40,000 nt of DNA from Botryococcus braunii (Eukaryota; Chlorophyta; Trebouxiophyceae). Each line of letters opens with the position of its first letter. Within the stretch, counting starts at the first letter, position 1. Of this stretch, positions 27,785 to 38,802 are shown one piece after another. The stretch is taken from assembly GCA_002005505.1 (NCBI GenBank), contig KV908755.1:1-40000 (forward strand), written 5' to 3'. Position numbers and translations under genes: made by a program. A model generated the notes under the pieces. The model saw only the letters and a list, made by a program, of their open reading frames with translations. It ran no database searches and was not told the DNA's origin.

Positions 27785-28046
27785 TGTAGCTGTAACTGAG
27801 CGGAAGAGATTTGGATGAGACAGTGAGACAGTTCGTGGTGTGAACGGAAAGAGTGTTACATGATTGATTCACAGGCTCGCCCTTAATCCCATCCAGGGTC
27901 GGATGTACACCGTACTGCCACGGACGTATAGTCGGGCAACCGAGCGACTACCTGAGCGAGGTTGTACCGTGAATCTAGATCACATGGCAAGTCATAGAGC
28001 AATGCCAAGGACCATACTAGAGCATTATACCCTAGGAAATGCTACA
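27785..28046. mobile_element. 262-bp solo-LTR-like insertion in A2 protease
   Basis: It is absent from the collinear A1 sequence, which gives exact borders. It starts TGTAGC and ends GCTACA, perfect 6-bp inverted ends of TG...CA type, and is flanked by the 5-bp TSD CTCAA (27780-27784, 28047-28051). It matches no other LTR in the window. A solo LTR of an unseen family is the simplest reading. A TRIM/SMART-type mini-element is possible, but I see no paired LTRs inside it. Confidence 0.85.
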
Positions 28047-30614
28047 CTCAAGCCTGGTATAACCTCCCGTCACAACTTCATTGTAAGCCCTGCCATGATT
28101 GATGGGGTAGACATGATTTTGGGGCAGGACTGGATGGAAGAAAGAGGAGTCTCAATTGATTTTTGTGTGAAGGCTGCTCAATTTAGACATAATGGGAAGT
28201 GGGTCACCCTAAAACACGCAAATTCATCGTTGCCAGTGGGGCCAAAACTTGTTTGGGGTTTACAAGCACAAGAGAGGAAGGAAGGAAGGAAGGAAGGATA
28301 GGAATGGAAAAGGATGGAAGGGTCAAGATGTTTGGAAGGTTTGTTTGTATACTGTGCTTGTGAATGAGCAGGCTGAACTGGTGGACATCACCGGGGAGGA
28401 CGCCTCAAGTGAGGCCGACCTGGCGGACACCGACCAATCTATGGACGACACCCCCGTCGTCACAAAACCCCCCAGTAGTACCGGTATGACTTTCACTCAC
28501 CAAATAAATGACATGTTGGAAGGCAAGACACAGGCCCTGAAAGACTTGTTACTTGCAAATGAGGACTTGTTTGCAAAACAACTCCCGGGGTTACCCCCAG
28601 AGCGGGAAGTGTTTCACACAATAAATTTGGAAGAAGGACATCGGCCCCCCAATAGGCCCGCGTACCGTCTTGCTCCAAGTGAACTTGCGGAATGCGAAAA
28701 AACGGTTGACGAGTTGTTAAAGCTAGGATTGATCAGGCCAAGTTGCTCACCATTTGCATCACCTGTTTTGTTTGTTAGAAAGAAGGATGGCAGTTTGCGT
28801 ATATACGTATGGTAATAGACTACCGTCCCCTGAATAAAATTACCATCGCGGATAGGTACCCTCTCCCCAGAATTGACGATCTATTGGATAGGCTTAAGGG
28901 AGCCAAGGTGTTTTCGAGCTTGGACTTGTTGTCTGGGTACCATCAAGTGCGACTTCGCACGGAGGATGTGCCTAAAACTGCCTTCAGGACCCCTTTTGGC
29001 TTGTACGAATTTCTTGTACTTCCCTTTGGTTTGACCAACGCGCCCGCGACATTTCAACGGCTTATGAATGAGGTTTTTCACGACTTTATAAGGGAAGGCT
29101 TTGTGGTTGTATACTTGGATGATGTGCTCATTTATAGCAAAACGGAAGAGGAACACCTTCTGCAATTGGACAGAGTTTTCACCTGTCTGCGCGAACGCCA
29201 ACTCCTGGCAAAACTTGTCAAATGCTCTTTCTTTGAGAAACAATTGAAATACTTGGGACACACCATTGGGGAAAATGGGTTGGAAGTGGATATGGATAAA
29301 GTCAAGGTGGTGCAGGAGTGGCCTACGCCCACAAACGTAACGGAAGTTAGGAGGTTTCTTGGGTTGTCTAATTACTTTCGAAAGTTTATTCAGAACTACA
29401 GTATCCTAGCAACCCCATTGACAGCTCTCTCTGGGGCAAAAGCACCTTGGAAGTGGGGACAGGAACAACAGGAAGCATTTGACAACATAAAGGAAGCTTT
29501 GATAAGTGCCCCTATCTTAACGCTCCCGGACGTACGTCGGCCATTTAAGGTAGTGTGCGATGCATGCGATTACGGCGCGGGAGCTGTGCTGTTTCAAGAT
29601 GGGAAGGTTTGTGCGTATTTCAGTAAAAAGTTGGGAGCAAGCGAGAGGAACTACAGTGCCACGGAACGGGAGTTATTGGCTGTAGTGTATGCTCTCACGG
29701 AATGGAGATGTTATTTGTTAGGTAAGCCAGTAACGGTGGTGACGGATCACAAGTGCAACACCTTCTTGGGTCAACAGGTGGGGCTTAGTCCTCGGAGGGC
29801 TCGGTGGGCCGAGCGCCTGCAGGAGTTTGAGATTGAATGGGTATGGGAACCGGGCAAGACCAACATTGCGGATCCGCTCTCCAGGTGTCACTTCACTCAA
29901 CACCCTGGACCTGGGGGGAGGGACAATGGGGCTGCTGTGGCCGGGGCTGCCCTCCGGCGCAAGCGTCGGCGCACCAGTCCGGACTCCCTCACCCCCTCCA
30001 GCCGGGATGTCGAGGGTACCCTCACAGCTCGGGCCCGCAAGGTCCCCATGGTCACGCTCCCGGGGCCCGCTCACGAGACCCCAAGCTCCCTCGGCACGAT
30101 GGAGCAAATCGGGTTGGCCAGCCCGAGTGAGCTTACCCGCGAGACCGATGGGTACGAATCCCTACTTGGAAAACTTGGGAAGGCTTACACGGATGATCCA
30201 TGGTTGGCAACGCGTGCGAATAGAAGGAAGGTTAGTCCAAAGGGAGGCTTTTGGGAGAGGAATGGACGGAAATATGTTCCTGCATTGTTTGAGGAAAGGA
30301 AAGATGGGGAACTTGTCGCGGAGAACCTACGACGTGGAATTTTGGAAGCTTTACATGATCCACCTCATGTTGGTCACCCTGGAGTAACTCGCATGTACGA
30401 GCTTATCTCAAGGGAATGGTATTGGCCGGGAATGTATGAGGATGTCAAAGCCTATGTTGCTCATTGTGACTCTTGTCAACGAGTCAAGGCTCGGAATACT
30501 TTGCCTGCTGGTCTTCTTCATCCCTTACAAATACCAGCAAGGAAGTGGCAAAGTGTGTCTATGGACTTTATTACCAACCTCCCACAGACCCCAAGTGGAA
30601 ATGATGCTATTTGA
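28047..30614 (+). pseudogene. pol: Gypsy-A pol of A2, segment 2 (protease end, RT, RNase H, partial integrase)
   Basis: It is collinear with 7709-10261 of A1 and keeps RT (YLDDVLIYS), RNase H (CDACDYG; TDHKCNTFL), the integrase HHCC finger and the first Asp (MDFITNLP). The frame is broken by one extra GGAA unit in the repeat at 28276-28300 and by an 8-bp insertion near 28800-28810, which splits it before IDYRPLNK. From 28809 to 30614 the frame is open for 601 codons. It ends at the family-wide UGA after GNDAI. The product would be inactive as an integrase. Confidence 0.92.
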
Positions 30615-30815
30615 TTTGTCGTGGATAGGCTTAACAAGTGTGCTCATTTTGCTGCTACAACAATGAATGCTGATGCTTATACTCTAGCACAATTGTTAAG
30701 GACATAGGTGTGCATGTATTGTGGATCCCGGGTGTGGTGGCATTGTGGATCACAAGCCACTCACTGGCGAACGCGGCCGCACTCTGGACGATCCGAACGA
30801 GCCAAATGAGGATAG
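30615..30815 (+). pseudogene. Integrase and chromodomain remnant of A2
   Basis: It has the same deletion junction as A1 (10262-10460), plus a further TGG-to-TAG change just after LLRT (near 30704). The chromodomain piece NEPNEDSWK with a following TAA is retained. Confidence 0.78.
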
Positions 30816-31491
30816 CTGGAAATAACTTGCACAGGTCACGCGTTGTTGCCACAAGAAAGTGGAAGAGTACAGAGAGAGTCACGGGCTCCCGCCATTGCCT
30901 CCCAAGGGCACGACTCCTAGGGTCCACCCTTAGGGTCCCGTCGACCGGTTGGCCCTCCTTGGAGGGGTCTCTCTGTATGGCCATATGGACTTTGGATAGG
31001 CTAGGGTAAGGCTGCCTTACCCGGTAGGGTTGACCATGGGTCCCTTACCTGGATAGATTTTTGTGCACATTAGGTGTATGGCCTTTTCACTTCACTACCA
31101 CACCTGATCAATATGGTGCAATACTGGCGTAATACTGGACTATATATGGCACTTGGACTCACCTTGGACTCTGGACTTTTGGACATCTGGACTTTTAGCT
31201 CTGCCCTTGTGTCTCATTTTGGCTGTTCATCATGTGGACTTTCGTTTTTCTTTCAGTGTTTTGTCTTTTGTTCTGTTAGTCACGCCTGATCCTTGTTCTT
31301 ATTGCATTATGGTGGGGACCCCGATACGCAGCATTCGGCTGGGGTCTGGCAACACGGGAGGCGGGTTGCCCATAGGTCTAAGTCTGAGTCTCCGCATGTT
31401 GGAAGGTCTTTCTGTTCCTTTGTTTGCCTTGTCTGTTTGTTGTTGCGCTCTGCCTTCTGCGCGGGGACGCACAGGAATAAGGGGGGGAGTA
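30816..31491 (+). other. Gypsy-A 3' noncoding region and polypurine tract (A2)
   Basis: It is collinear with 10461-11138 of A1 and has no coding content. It contains the stem-loop at 31314-31346 and the purine tract AATAAGGGGGGGAGTA (31476-31491) before the LTR. Confidence 0.8.
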
Positions 31492-31942
31492 TGTAGTGAG
31501 GTGCCGCGTCAGCGCGACGCGTCTCACGTAGGATGTGCGCGTTAGTTCATGTTTCTTCGTGCCCTTTGGGATACGAGTAGATCTCGTTGTCCTTGTGTGT
31601 AGGAAAATGACTGTAATATCCTAGTGGGTCTCCTCTCGTCATCCATATCGCTATGCTCGCGAGAGCATCTCGTAGACGGACAACGTAGCCGGATCCGCGC
31701 ATAGGTGGACTAGGAACTCGGGTGGCGATCGTTGTCTTTGGGTTTGCTGCTACGAGTGAGACATCTAGCATTCTCTACATTGTTCATTATATATTGTTCT
31801 CTGGAGACTCGGACGACCTGCGTGAGGAGGGCTGCGAACTTGTAACGGATTGGAACTTCGATTTCTACCTTCGGTGTCACCCTTGCCAGAAACCCTTGCT
31901 TAGCTTGTTATAAATCTTAGTTACACGTCTCACTTCGTTAAA
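31492..31942 (+). repeat. Gypsy-A 3' LTR of A2 (short form)
   Basis: It is 451 bp and pairs with 4390-4839, with about nine substitutions and one extra T. It is followed by the TSD TAACT (31943-31947), where Copia-2 gag resumes. Confidence 0.93.
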
Positions 31943-32684
31943 TAACTGCGGCAGCTGATGCTATGACTTGCACTGACTCTGCCAGCGGGATATCCTGGTA
32001 CTCCAAGTTCTCAATGGCAGTGAGGATCGTCTCCAGCATGTTGCATGGGTCTGACTTGGCGGAGGTAATTGCCCAAGCGTCGTTCTGCAAGACTGCAGGT
32101 AGCCCCTTATACATATACCTGCAGATCTGGCGGTCGCTCAGCTGATGGTTATTGGCCTCCGGGGAGGCGGCAATACTGATGACTCGGTGGCACCATTCTT
32201 GCACTGTCTCTCCCTTCACCATGCCTTGTTTGAGCCCCATGATCCACTTCTCGTTGATTTCCCTGTCCTTCCCTCCAGTTCAGCGGTCTGCCATCCACTG
32301 AATGAAGTCAAAAGCGCTCCCCCGCTGTTTGACTTTGTCGTGCCACATGGACGGGACAGACTGCAAAATGAAATGTTTTACTGCTGCGTTCTCTGCGGTC
32401 TTAGGCATAGCTGTCTCCAACGCTCCCATTGCTCCTTTTTGCATTGCGCAGGACTCCAGCTCTTCACGCCAGGCCCTGAAATTAGTGCGATCAGGCTTCA
32501 GCTGCGTAGACATCTTGGGATTGGAGGAGTTCATCGTGTATGCATACGAGCTGGCTGCAGTGCCTCCAGTGGTCTGTCCTGACTGTCCAGCTCCTGAGGA
32601 GGCCGTGCTGCCTCCTGCTGGTGTTGCCATAGTCTCTGTACTGCTGGGATTACTTTCAGAAACCTTGCTTTGGGAACGAGTTTG
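31943..32684 (-). pseudogene. gag: Copia-2 gag, copy a
   Basis: It encodes a copia-type gag N-terminal region (MATPAGG start; LKPDRTNFRAWREELE; FILQSVPSMWHDK; GLKQGMVKGETVQEWCHR), continuing at 4294-4389 once A2 is removed. It is nearly identical to copy b at 34946-35691, with a few substitutions per several hundred bases. At 32684/32685 its upstream side switches abruptly to Copia-2 integrase-linker sequence instead of the leader seen at 35692. This makes a head-to-tail arrangement of two partial Copia-2 units. Confidence 0.88.
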
Positions 32685-34617
32685 GAAGTCTATGTTGAGA
32701 CTTCCCCTGGAACATGACCCCCTCCTGCATCTTCTGTATTTTGTCCAGTTGCGAGTGCGCTTCAGCACCCCCCCGAGCTAAATTTTGAAGATGGCCCAGC
32801 ACTGACCATGACTGCTGTGAGGTCTCTGAAGTGGCAGGGGAACCATCCTGGCTGCTGGGGGCTCCAGCCACAGGTCCGACTGAGCTCCTCAGCCTGCTGT
32901 GATCCTCTGGAGAGCTGGCAGTGGTAGCAGGAGATCCAGTGGGCTTGCACTCCACCACTGGGTCATCCTCTGCTTCCCAAAAATTCACGGGAATGGCTGT
33001 TGGTGAGCTGGGGACATTGGAATTGCCTCCCCTGCCCTGCGAGGACGCTCCTGAGAGCCATTGAGAGGATCCAGGTTGCACCTTAGACATACCCACTCTC
33101 TCCCCTCCTCTCAAATGCTCAAGGAATGTAACGTCCCTGCTCTCTTTCCATACACCATTGCCTACGTACACTCTATAGGCTTTAGACTGTGGGCAATACC
33201 CAGTGAACATGCCTGGAATGGTCTTTGGTCCAAATACAGACCGCTGACCTGGGGGAATGTGAACATGTGCCACACAGCCCCATGTGCGCAAGGAAGCAAC
33301 ATCAGGCTTTACCCCATAGAACATATCAGTAGGGGTCAGAGGCCTGCCTGTGGTGGGGCCCACGTTGTAAAGCAGGGTGGCAGACTCCAGTGCCTCCTTC
33401 CACATGGAAGGGTCTGCTGCAGCGTGCACCAACAGGGTCCTTGTGCGCTCCTTCAGAGTCCGATTCATGCGCTCAGCAACTCCATTTTGCTGAGGCGTGG
33501 ATGGAGCTGAGGTCTCCATTTTAGTGCCCTGCTGAGCACAAAATTCTTTGAACTGCTGATTTCAGAAATTCTGTCCCTCTATCAGATCTCACACACTTCA
33601 CCACTTTCTCATGAAATGTCCGCCAGTACTTCAAGAGCTCAATGAGGGCCTTGGGAATGGCTTGTTTCGACTTCACTGCCAATGAGGCTATCAGATGGGA
33701 TTTTTCATCAACCACAGTAAACCAAAAACGCTCTCCCGTGATTGCAGCTGGTGAAATGGGCCCCACAGAGTCCACATGCAGTCTATCTAACACACTCTCT
33801 GCAGGCCTAGAGGAAGCTGGAAAGGGGGGGCGAGAATGTTTCCCTTGTATACATGACTCACACTGGGGAGAACACTCTGAGCATGGAGCAAGGGACACAT
33901 TGATCCCAGTGACCAGATCTTCGTTGTCCAACCTTGTCATACTCTTAACCCCAGGATGCCCCAACCTTGCATGCCACAGTAGTCGATCTGTACACACGTG
34001 CCCTTTCCTAGCATGATACGAGGCAACATGAGGACTGGACTGTGGCTGCGCATCATGCTGGCTCTTGACGGGACACACCCATTCTAAAAAAAACAGCCCT
34101 CGCTCTCTGGCTATCTGACCAGACCAGCCTGCTGGGCCTTTCATGGTCGTGTACCCACCTGCACTGTCAGTGAGGAATGATGCTCCATCCTGAATGGCTC
34201 CTATGACAGCACACACTGCACATTATGCAGCCAAAACACCTCTTGTCTAGCATTGACCAGACACACAGACCCAGTTGCAACTATCCCTCCTTTGGCGTCA
34301 GAAGTGGCCAAATGAAGAGGGAGGGGTTGGGCATGCATGACTGGGTTGTGTAGTAAAGACAGATCATTTACAAGGTGCACCGATGCACCACTATCTATCA
34401 GCCACGAGGTACTGCAAGCCCCATGAGACGTAGGGGTAAGCACGTTCAACGAAACGAACATAGGCTCACCAGCACCTGGAGGAGGTGGTGGTGGGAGATG
34501 CCAGCCTGGGAAGAAGGGGAAGATAGTGGACACAGATCCAGGAGCATGTGAGGTTGACACGGGAGGTCCTCCTCTGGATTGGCCAGCATCCCACCAGCTG
34601 GCTTGTTGCTGAGGAGC
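32685..34617 (-). pseudogene. pol: Copia-2 protease and integrase, frameshifted
   Basis: In order on the minus strand: aspartic protease SWLIDSGASVHLV (near 34400), integrase zinc finger (LWHARLGHPG ... CESCIQGKH), first Asp in LHVDSVGPIS, second Asp SDRGTEF, Glu in NGVAERMNRT, then the SKAYRVYVGNGVWKESRDV region and a Ser/Pro-rich linker. The frame is lost between gag and protease (near 34618), near 34205 with a small deletion after VQCV, and near 33545. No RT or RNase H follows; instead the sequence joins gag copy a at 32684. It is clearly related to Copia-1 but a distinct, dead family member. Confidence 0.9.
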
Positions 34618-35703
34618 TCAAGTTCCCCACCACGCAGCCGGGCCCGCACTTGCCGCTTGAATTGTGCCATGTAGAGCTTGCAGCCTCTTCAGTTCCAGGC
34701 ACTCCCTCCAGAAATGTCCCGTCCTGTTGCAGAAGCGACACTCCAGTTCCTCCTTTGGCCTCCTGCCACGTCCAGACCCTCGCCCCCTGCCTCCAGCGTT
34801 GTGAGCAGAAGGGCCATAGGGGGCCTGACCATCAGCAGGTGCTCTAGCTCCCACTCCTGGTGCTGCTCCAGCGCCCGGTGCAGCTCCAGCGCCTTGGGGA
34901 GGCCCAGGGATTCCACCCTGAGCTGGCACGGCTGCTGCTGCTGCTGCCATAACTGCTGCAGCTGATGCTGTGACTTGCACTGACTCTGCCAGCGGGATAT
35001 CCTGGTACTCCAAGTTCTCAATGGCAGTGAGGATCGTCTCCAGCATGTTGTATGGGTCTGACTTGGCGGAGGTAATTGCCCAAGCGTCGTTCTGCAAGAT
35101 TGCAGGTAGGCCCTTATACATATACCTGCAGATCTGGCGGTCGCTCAGCTGATGGTTATTGGCCTCCGGGGAGGCGGCAATACTGATGACTCGGTGGCAC
35201 CATTCTTGCACTGTCTCTCCCTTCACCATGCCTTGTTTGAGCCCCATGATCCACTTCTCGTTGATTTCCCTGTCCTTCCCTCCAGTGCAGCGGTCTGCCA
35301 TCCACTGAATGAAGTCAAAAGCGCTCCCCCGCTGTTTGACTTTGTCGTGCCACATGGACGGGACAGACTGCAAAATGAAATGTTTTACTGCTGCGTTCTC
35401 TGCGGTCTTAGGCATAGCTGTCTCCAACGCTCCCATTGCTCCTTTTTGCATTGCGCAGGACTCCAGCTCTTCACGCCAGGCCCTGAAATTAGTGCGATCA
35501 GGCTTCAGCTGCGTAGACATCTTGGGATTGGAGGAGTTCATCGTGTATGCATACGAGCTGGCTGCAGTGCCTCCAGTGGTCTGTCCTGACTGTCCAGCTC
35601 CTGAGGAGGCCGTGCTGCCTCCTGCTGGTGTTGCCATAGTCTCTGTACTGCTGGGATTACTTTCAGAAACCTTGCTTTGGGAACGAGTTTGAGGTCTGGT
35701 CAT
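34618..35703 (-). pseudogene. gag: Copia-2 gag, copy b
   Basis: An open frame starts at ATG 35701-35703; a start at MATPAGG (35635-35637) is equally likely. It encodes a copia-type gag domain, an Ala/Gly/Pro-rich middle (AAAAAAVPAQGGIPGPPQGAGAAPGAG), an RG-rich stretch and the CCHC knuckle CRFCNRTGHFWREC. It ends at a stop at 34618, whereas in Copia-1 gag continues into protease in one frame, so a frameshift ended it. The nucleocapsid-like part is intact, but the unit lacks a recognisable LTR. Confidence 0.88.
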
Positions 35704-35931
35704 ACACTTCACTTGCTCTCACAGCGTTCAGCCTGACACAGCTGGTTTAAGTATACCCTTCCGGCGTACACCACAGCACTTTCAAGTATTCCACCCTTTC
35801 GAGGTCTAGCATGTAACCTTAATATGCAAGATATGCAAAATATTCTTCAGCAATTCAATTGCCTGACAACCTGGACCTACTGACGGTCTCACGACAACGA
35901 CGACGGGTGATAATCTCAAGTCACTTCACGG
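35704..35931. other. Unassigned sequence between Copia-2 gag and an A tract
   Basis: No gene is recognised. It may be the 5' leader of Copia-2 (minus strand), or the 3' end of a poly(A)-tailed retroelement on the plus strand that terminates in the A tract. Neither can be shown from this sequence. Confidence 0.4.

Positions 35932-35975
<44 letters not shown>
35932..35975 (+). repeat. 44-nt poly(A) tract
   Basis: An uninterrupted run of A. Length and purity suit the tail of a LINE, SINE or retrocopy in plus orientation, but no diagnostic body or flanking TSD was found. Confidence 0.85.
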
Positions 35976-35977
<2 letters not shown>

Positions 35978-36153
35978 TCCCAAGAGATTGAAGACTCTGT
36001 CGGTAGGCCTTCTGAGTGAATATCCAGTTGTTCCTTTTTTACTTCTTCTTGCCGTCAGGCGAGTCCGTGGAAAACCCAGTACAGATGCATTCGATGATGC
36101 CATGCACTCCTGTCTCCCCTTGGCTCAGCTGGAAGGGCGTGGGCCCATTACCT
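35976..36153. other. Unassigned spacer left of the fold-back element
   Basis: No gene is recognised. It contains TGGCTCAGCTGG (36121-36132), which resembles a pol III A box. A B-box-like AAGTTCGTGCC follows inside the fold-back arm. Confidence 0.35.
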
Positions 36154-37641
36154 GTAAAAGGTTATGGGCAGTGGCGTATCCTGTAAGCAAGCAGACAGGT
36201 CGTAAGTTCGTGCCTCTCCAGCTACAGTCCTTGACGAATGTCTGCTCTTTAGACACATGCAACTGCATGAACAAGACTGGCATCCTTATGTGCCCAGTAT
36301 CTTTCCAAACCAGTTCCGTTACATGTTGATCTGTCAATGAGCATCTACACACGGATAAGCTCCTGACGGCTGAAAGCAAGTACCTTCCTATACTCAATCA
36401 AGACTCCGTCCCTTAGCTGTTTGGGAGACTTGATTGTACACTAAGATTGTTCACTTACAAACAAGCAATCAAACATGAACACATTACCAATACACACCCT
36501 GCGTCACCGCACCTGTAAGCAAGCAGACAGGTCGTAAGTTCGTGCCTCTCCAGCTACAGTCCTTGACGACTGTCTGCTCTTTAGACACATGCAACTGCAT
36601 AAACAAGACTGGCATCCTTATGTGCCCAGTATCTTTCCAAACCAGTTGCTCGACTATGCGGTGATCGCAGCTTTAATAGTCCTTTCACACTAACGCGTAA
36701 TCTAGATCAGATTGTACCTTATGTTCGAAATAGACCTCATCCGAAAGTGTCTTGAGGTACCTTATGTGGATAGTGGACCCGTATCTTAATAATGTACATT
36801 TGAAGATCACCTAAAGCACAAGGCATTCTATAATATATGTTCAGAACTCAACAATGACCAAGCCACTTGCTAAGCCCGTGTTTGTTGGTCATCGTGATTC
36901 ACTAGGTTTGAGAAGATACACATAAAGCATGCAGGCAAGGGGAAGTGTTGAGTTCTGAACATTATTATTGAATGCCTTGTGCTTTAAGTGATCTTCAGGT
37001 GTGCACTATTAGGATATGGGTCCATTGAGAACATAAGGTACCTTAAGACACGTTAGGTTGTGGACGATTTCGAACATAAGGTACAGTCTGATCTAGATTA
37101 CGCGTTAGTGTGAAAGGACTATTAAAGCTGCAATCACCGCATAGTCGAGCAACTGGTTTGGAAAGATACTGGGCACATAAGGATGCCAGTCTTGTTCATG
37201 CAGTTGCATGTGTCTAAAGAGCAGACAGTCGTCGAGGACTGTAGCTGGAGGCACGAACTTACGACCTGTCTGCTTGCTACAGGTGCGGTGACACAGGGTG
37301 TGTATTGGTAATGTGTTCATGTTTGATTGCCTGTTTGTAAGTGAACCATCTTAGTGTACAATCAAGTCTCCCAAACAGCTACGGGACAGAGTCTTGATTG
37401 AGTATAGGAAGTTACTTGCTTTCAGCCGTCAGGAGCTTATCCGTGTGTAGATGCTCATTGACAGATCAACTCGTAACGGAACTGGTTTGGAAAGATACTG
37501 GGCACATAAAGATGCCAGTCTTGTTCATGCAGTTGCATGTGTCCAAAGAGCAGACAGTCGTCGAGGACTGTAGCTGGAGAGGCACGAACTTACGACCTGT
37601 CTGCTGGCTTACAGGATACGCCACTGCCCATAACCTTTTAC
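36154..37641. mobile_element. 1.49-kb fold-back element with long inverted arms
   Basis: The arms 36154-36852 and 36947-37641 are inverted repeats of each other, with scattered substitutions and small indels, around a 94-bp loop. Outer ends read GTAAAAGGTTATGGGC and its complement. Each arm holds a 135-bp unit twice in direct orientation (36181-36315, 36513-36647; inverted at 37151-37282, 37480-37614), as in fold-back transposons with internally repetitive termini. No transposase is encoded, so it is non-autonomous if mobile. No clear TSD was found. Its transcript would form a long hairpin. Confidence 0.8.
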
Positions 37642-37647
37642 AACCAC

Positions 37648-38113
37648 CCATAGCTATATTTTGAAGATGTTCAAGCACTAACCAGGATTGCTGTGAGGTC
37701 CCTGGTGTGGCAGGGGAACCATCCTGGCTGCTGGGGGCTCTTGCCACAAGTCCGAATGAACTCCTCAGCCTGCTGTGGTCCTCCGGAGAGCTGGCAGTGG
37801 TAGCAGGAGATCCAGTGGGCTTGCGCTCCTCCACTGGGTCATCCTCTGCTTCCCAAAAATTCACGGGAATGGCTGTTGGTGAGCTAGGGACATTGGACTT
37901 GCCTCCCCTGCCATGGACACTCCTGAGAGCCATTGAGGAGATCCGGGTTGCACCTTAGACATACCCACTCTCTCCCCTCCTCTCAAATGCTTGAGGAACG
38001 TAACGTCCCTGCTCTCTTTCCATACACCATTGCCTACGTACACTCTATAGGCCTTAGACTGTGGGCAATACCCAGTGAACATGCCTGGAATGGTCTTTGG
38101 TCCAAATACAGAC
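37648..38113 (-). pseudogene. Copia-2 integrase-tail and linker fragment, copy c
   Basis: It matches 32764-33243 at roughly 95 percent by eye: CPQSKAYRVYVGNGVWKESRDV, HLRGGERVGMSKVQPGS, then the Ser/Pro-rich linker. Small deletions, for example after QWLSG, change the frame. It is bounded by the fold-back element on the left and breaks sharply at 38113 on the right. Confidence 0.88.
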
Positions 38114-38143
38114 CGCGTTGTTGTTGACCGACATGTTTTGCAC

Positions 38144-38733
38144 TACGGTTGGGAGTGGCCGTTAAACTCCTATGACTGCTGAGGACTAAGGGCGCCCTGA
38201 AGAGAGAGCAGTCGGTACGTGCACACATGTGTATAGTTTGTGTGTTGATTAGCTGTGGTTTAGATATATTTAAAGAACGCTGATGAACACATCAATAAGT
38301 CGTAACGCCCGGGTTGCAGGCAGATCTAGGTGGCAGTGCGAGCACTGATCTAGATAAACATTGACGTTACGTGGTGGTGTTCACCGGTAATATATATTAA
38401 CCATTGTAAGAGTCGAGTGGATGTGGAATGCATCTTTGATCGAGCTCCAAGCTGTTAAATGTTTGCTCTGTATTGTATGGCTACTTGATAAACGGCTATC
38501 TTACTCATTACAATACAGGAGTTGCATTGCTTGTTGTTACTGTTGGAAGAACAATAAAGCTACTTGTGTGTTGAGAGTTCCACACTGGCTAGTAGCGTAC
38601 GGTTGGGAGTGGCCGTTAAACTCCTATGACTGCTGAGGGCTAAGGGCGCAATGAAGAGAGAGCAGTCGGCAGATATATGTGGCAGTGCGAGCACTGATCT
38701 AGATAAACATTGACGTTACGTGGTGGTGTTCAC
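38144..38733. repeat. Pair of composite direct repeats
   Basis: A 72-bp block (38144-38215 and 38598-38669) and a 64-bp block (38321-38384 and 38670-38733) occur twice in the same order. In the first copy a 105-bp spacer separates them; in the second they touch. Between the copies lie about 213 bp with AT-rich stretches and an AATAAA-like motif (near 38552). No gene is recognised. They could be remnants of an LTR pair or a tandem repeat with an internal insertion or deletion. Confidence 0.75.
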
Positions 38734-38802
38734 AGGAAATGACACTCTGCATGCAAACGTACCGCTGACAGTTATGGCATCCTCCAATCAACACACAACA
38801 CG

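Larger units (their letters stand above)
4390..31942 (+). mobile_element. Gypsy-A copy 2 (A2): complete element split by three younger insertions
   Basis: It is bounded by LTRs 4390-4839 and 31492-31942 and by the 5-bp TSD TAACT (4385-4389 and 31943-31947). Inside lie A1 (TSD GGAGC), Copia-1 (TSD AAGGG) and a 262-bp solo-LTR-like element (TSD CTCAA). Removing them and one copy of each TSD leaves about 6.19 kb in the order LTR, PBS, gag, pol, 3' noncoding, PPT, LTR. Its LTRs differ at about 9 bases plus one indel, so it is the oldest element here with both LTRs visible. It is coding-defective. Confidence 0.93.

Noticed and set aside
35921..36103. Short minus-strand ORF ending in poly-Phe
   Set aside because: The Phe run is only the translated A tract.
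36119..36227. tRNA gene
   Set aside because: A-box-like and B-box-like motifs are present, but no acceptor stem or cloverleaf can be drawn and about 30 extra bases lie between. At most it is SINE-derived.
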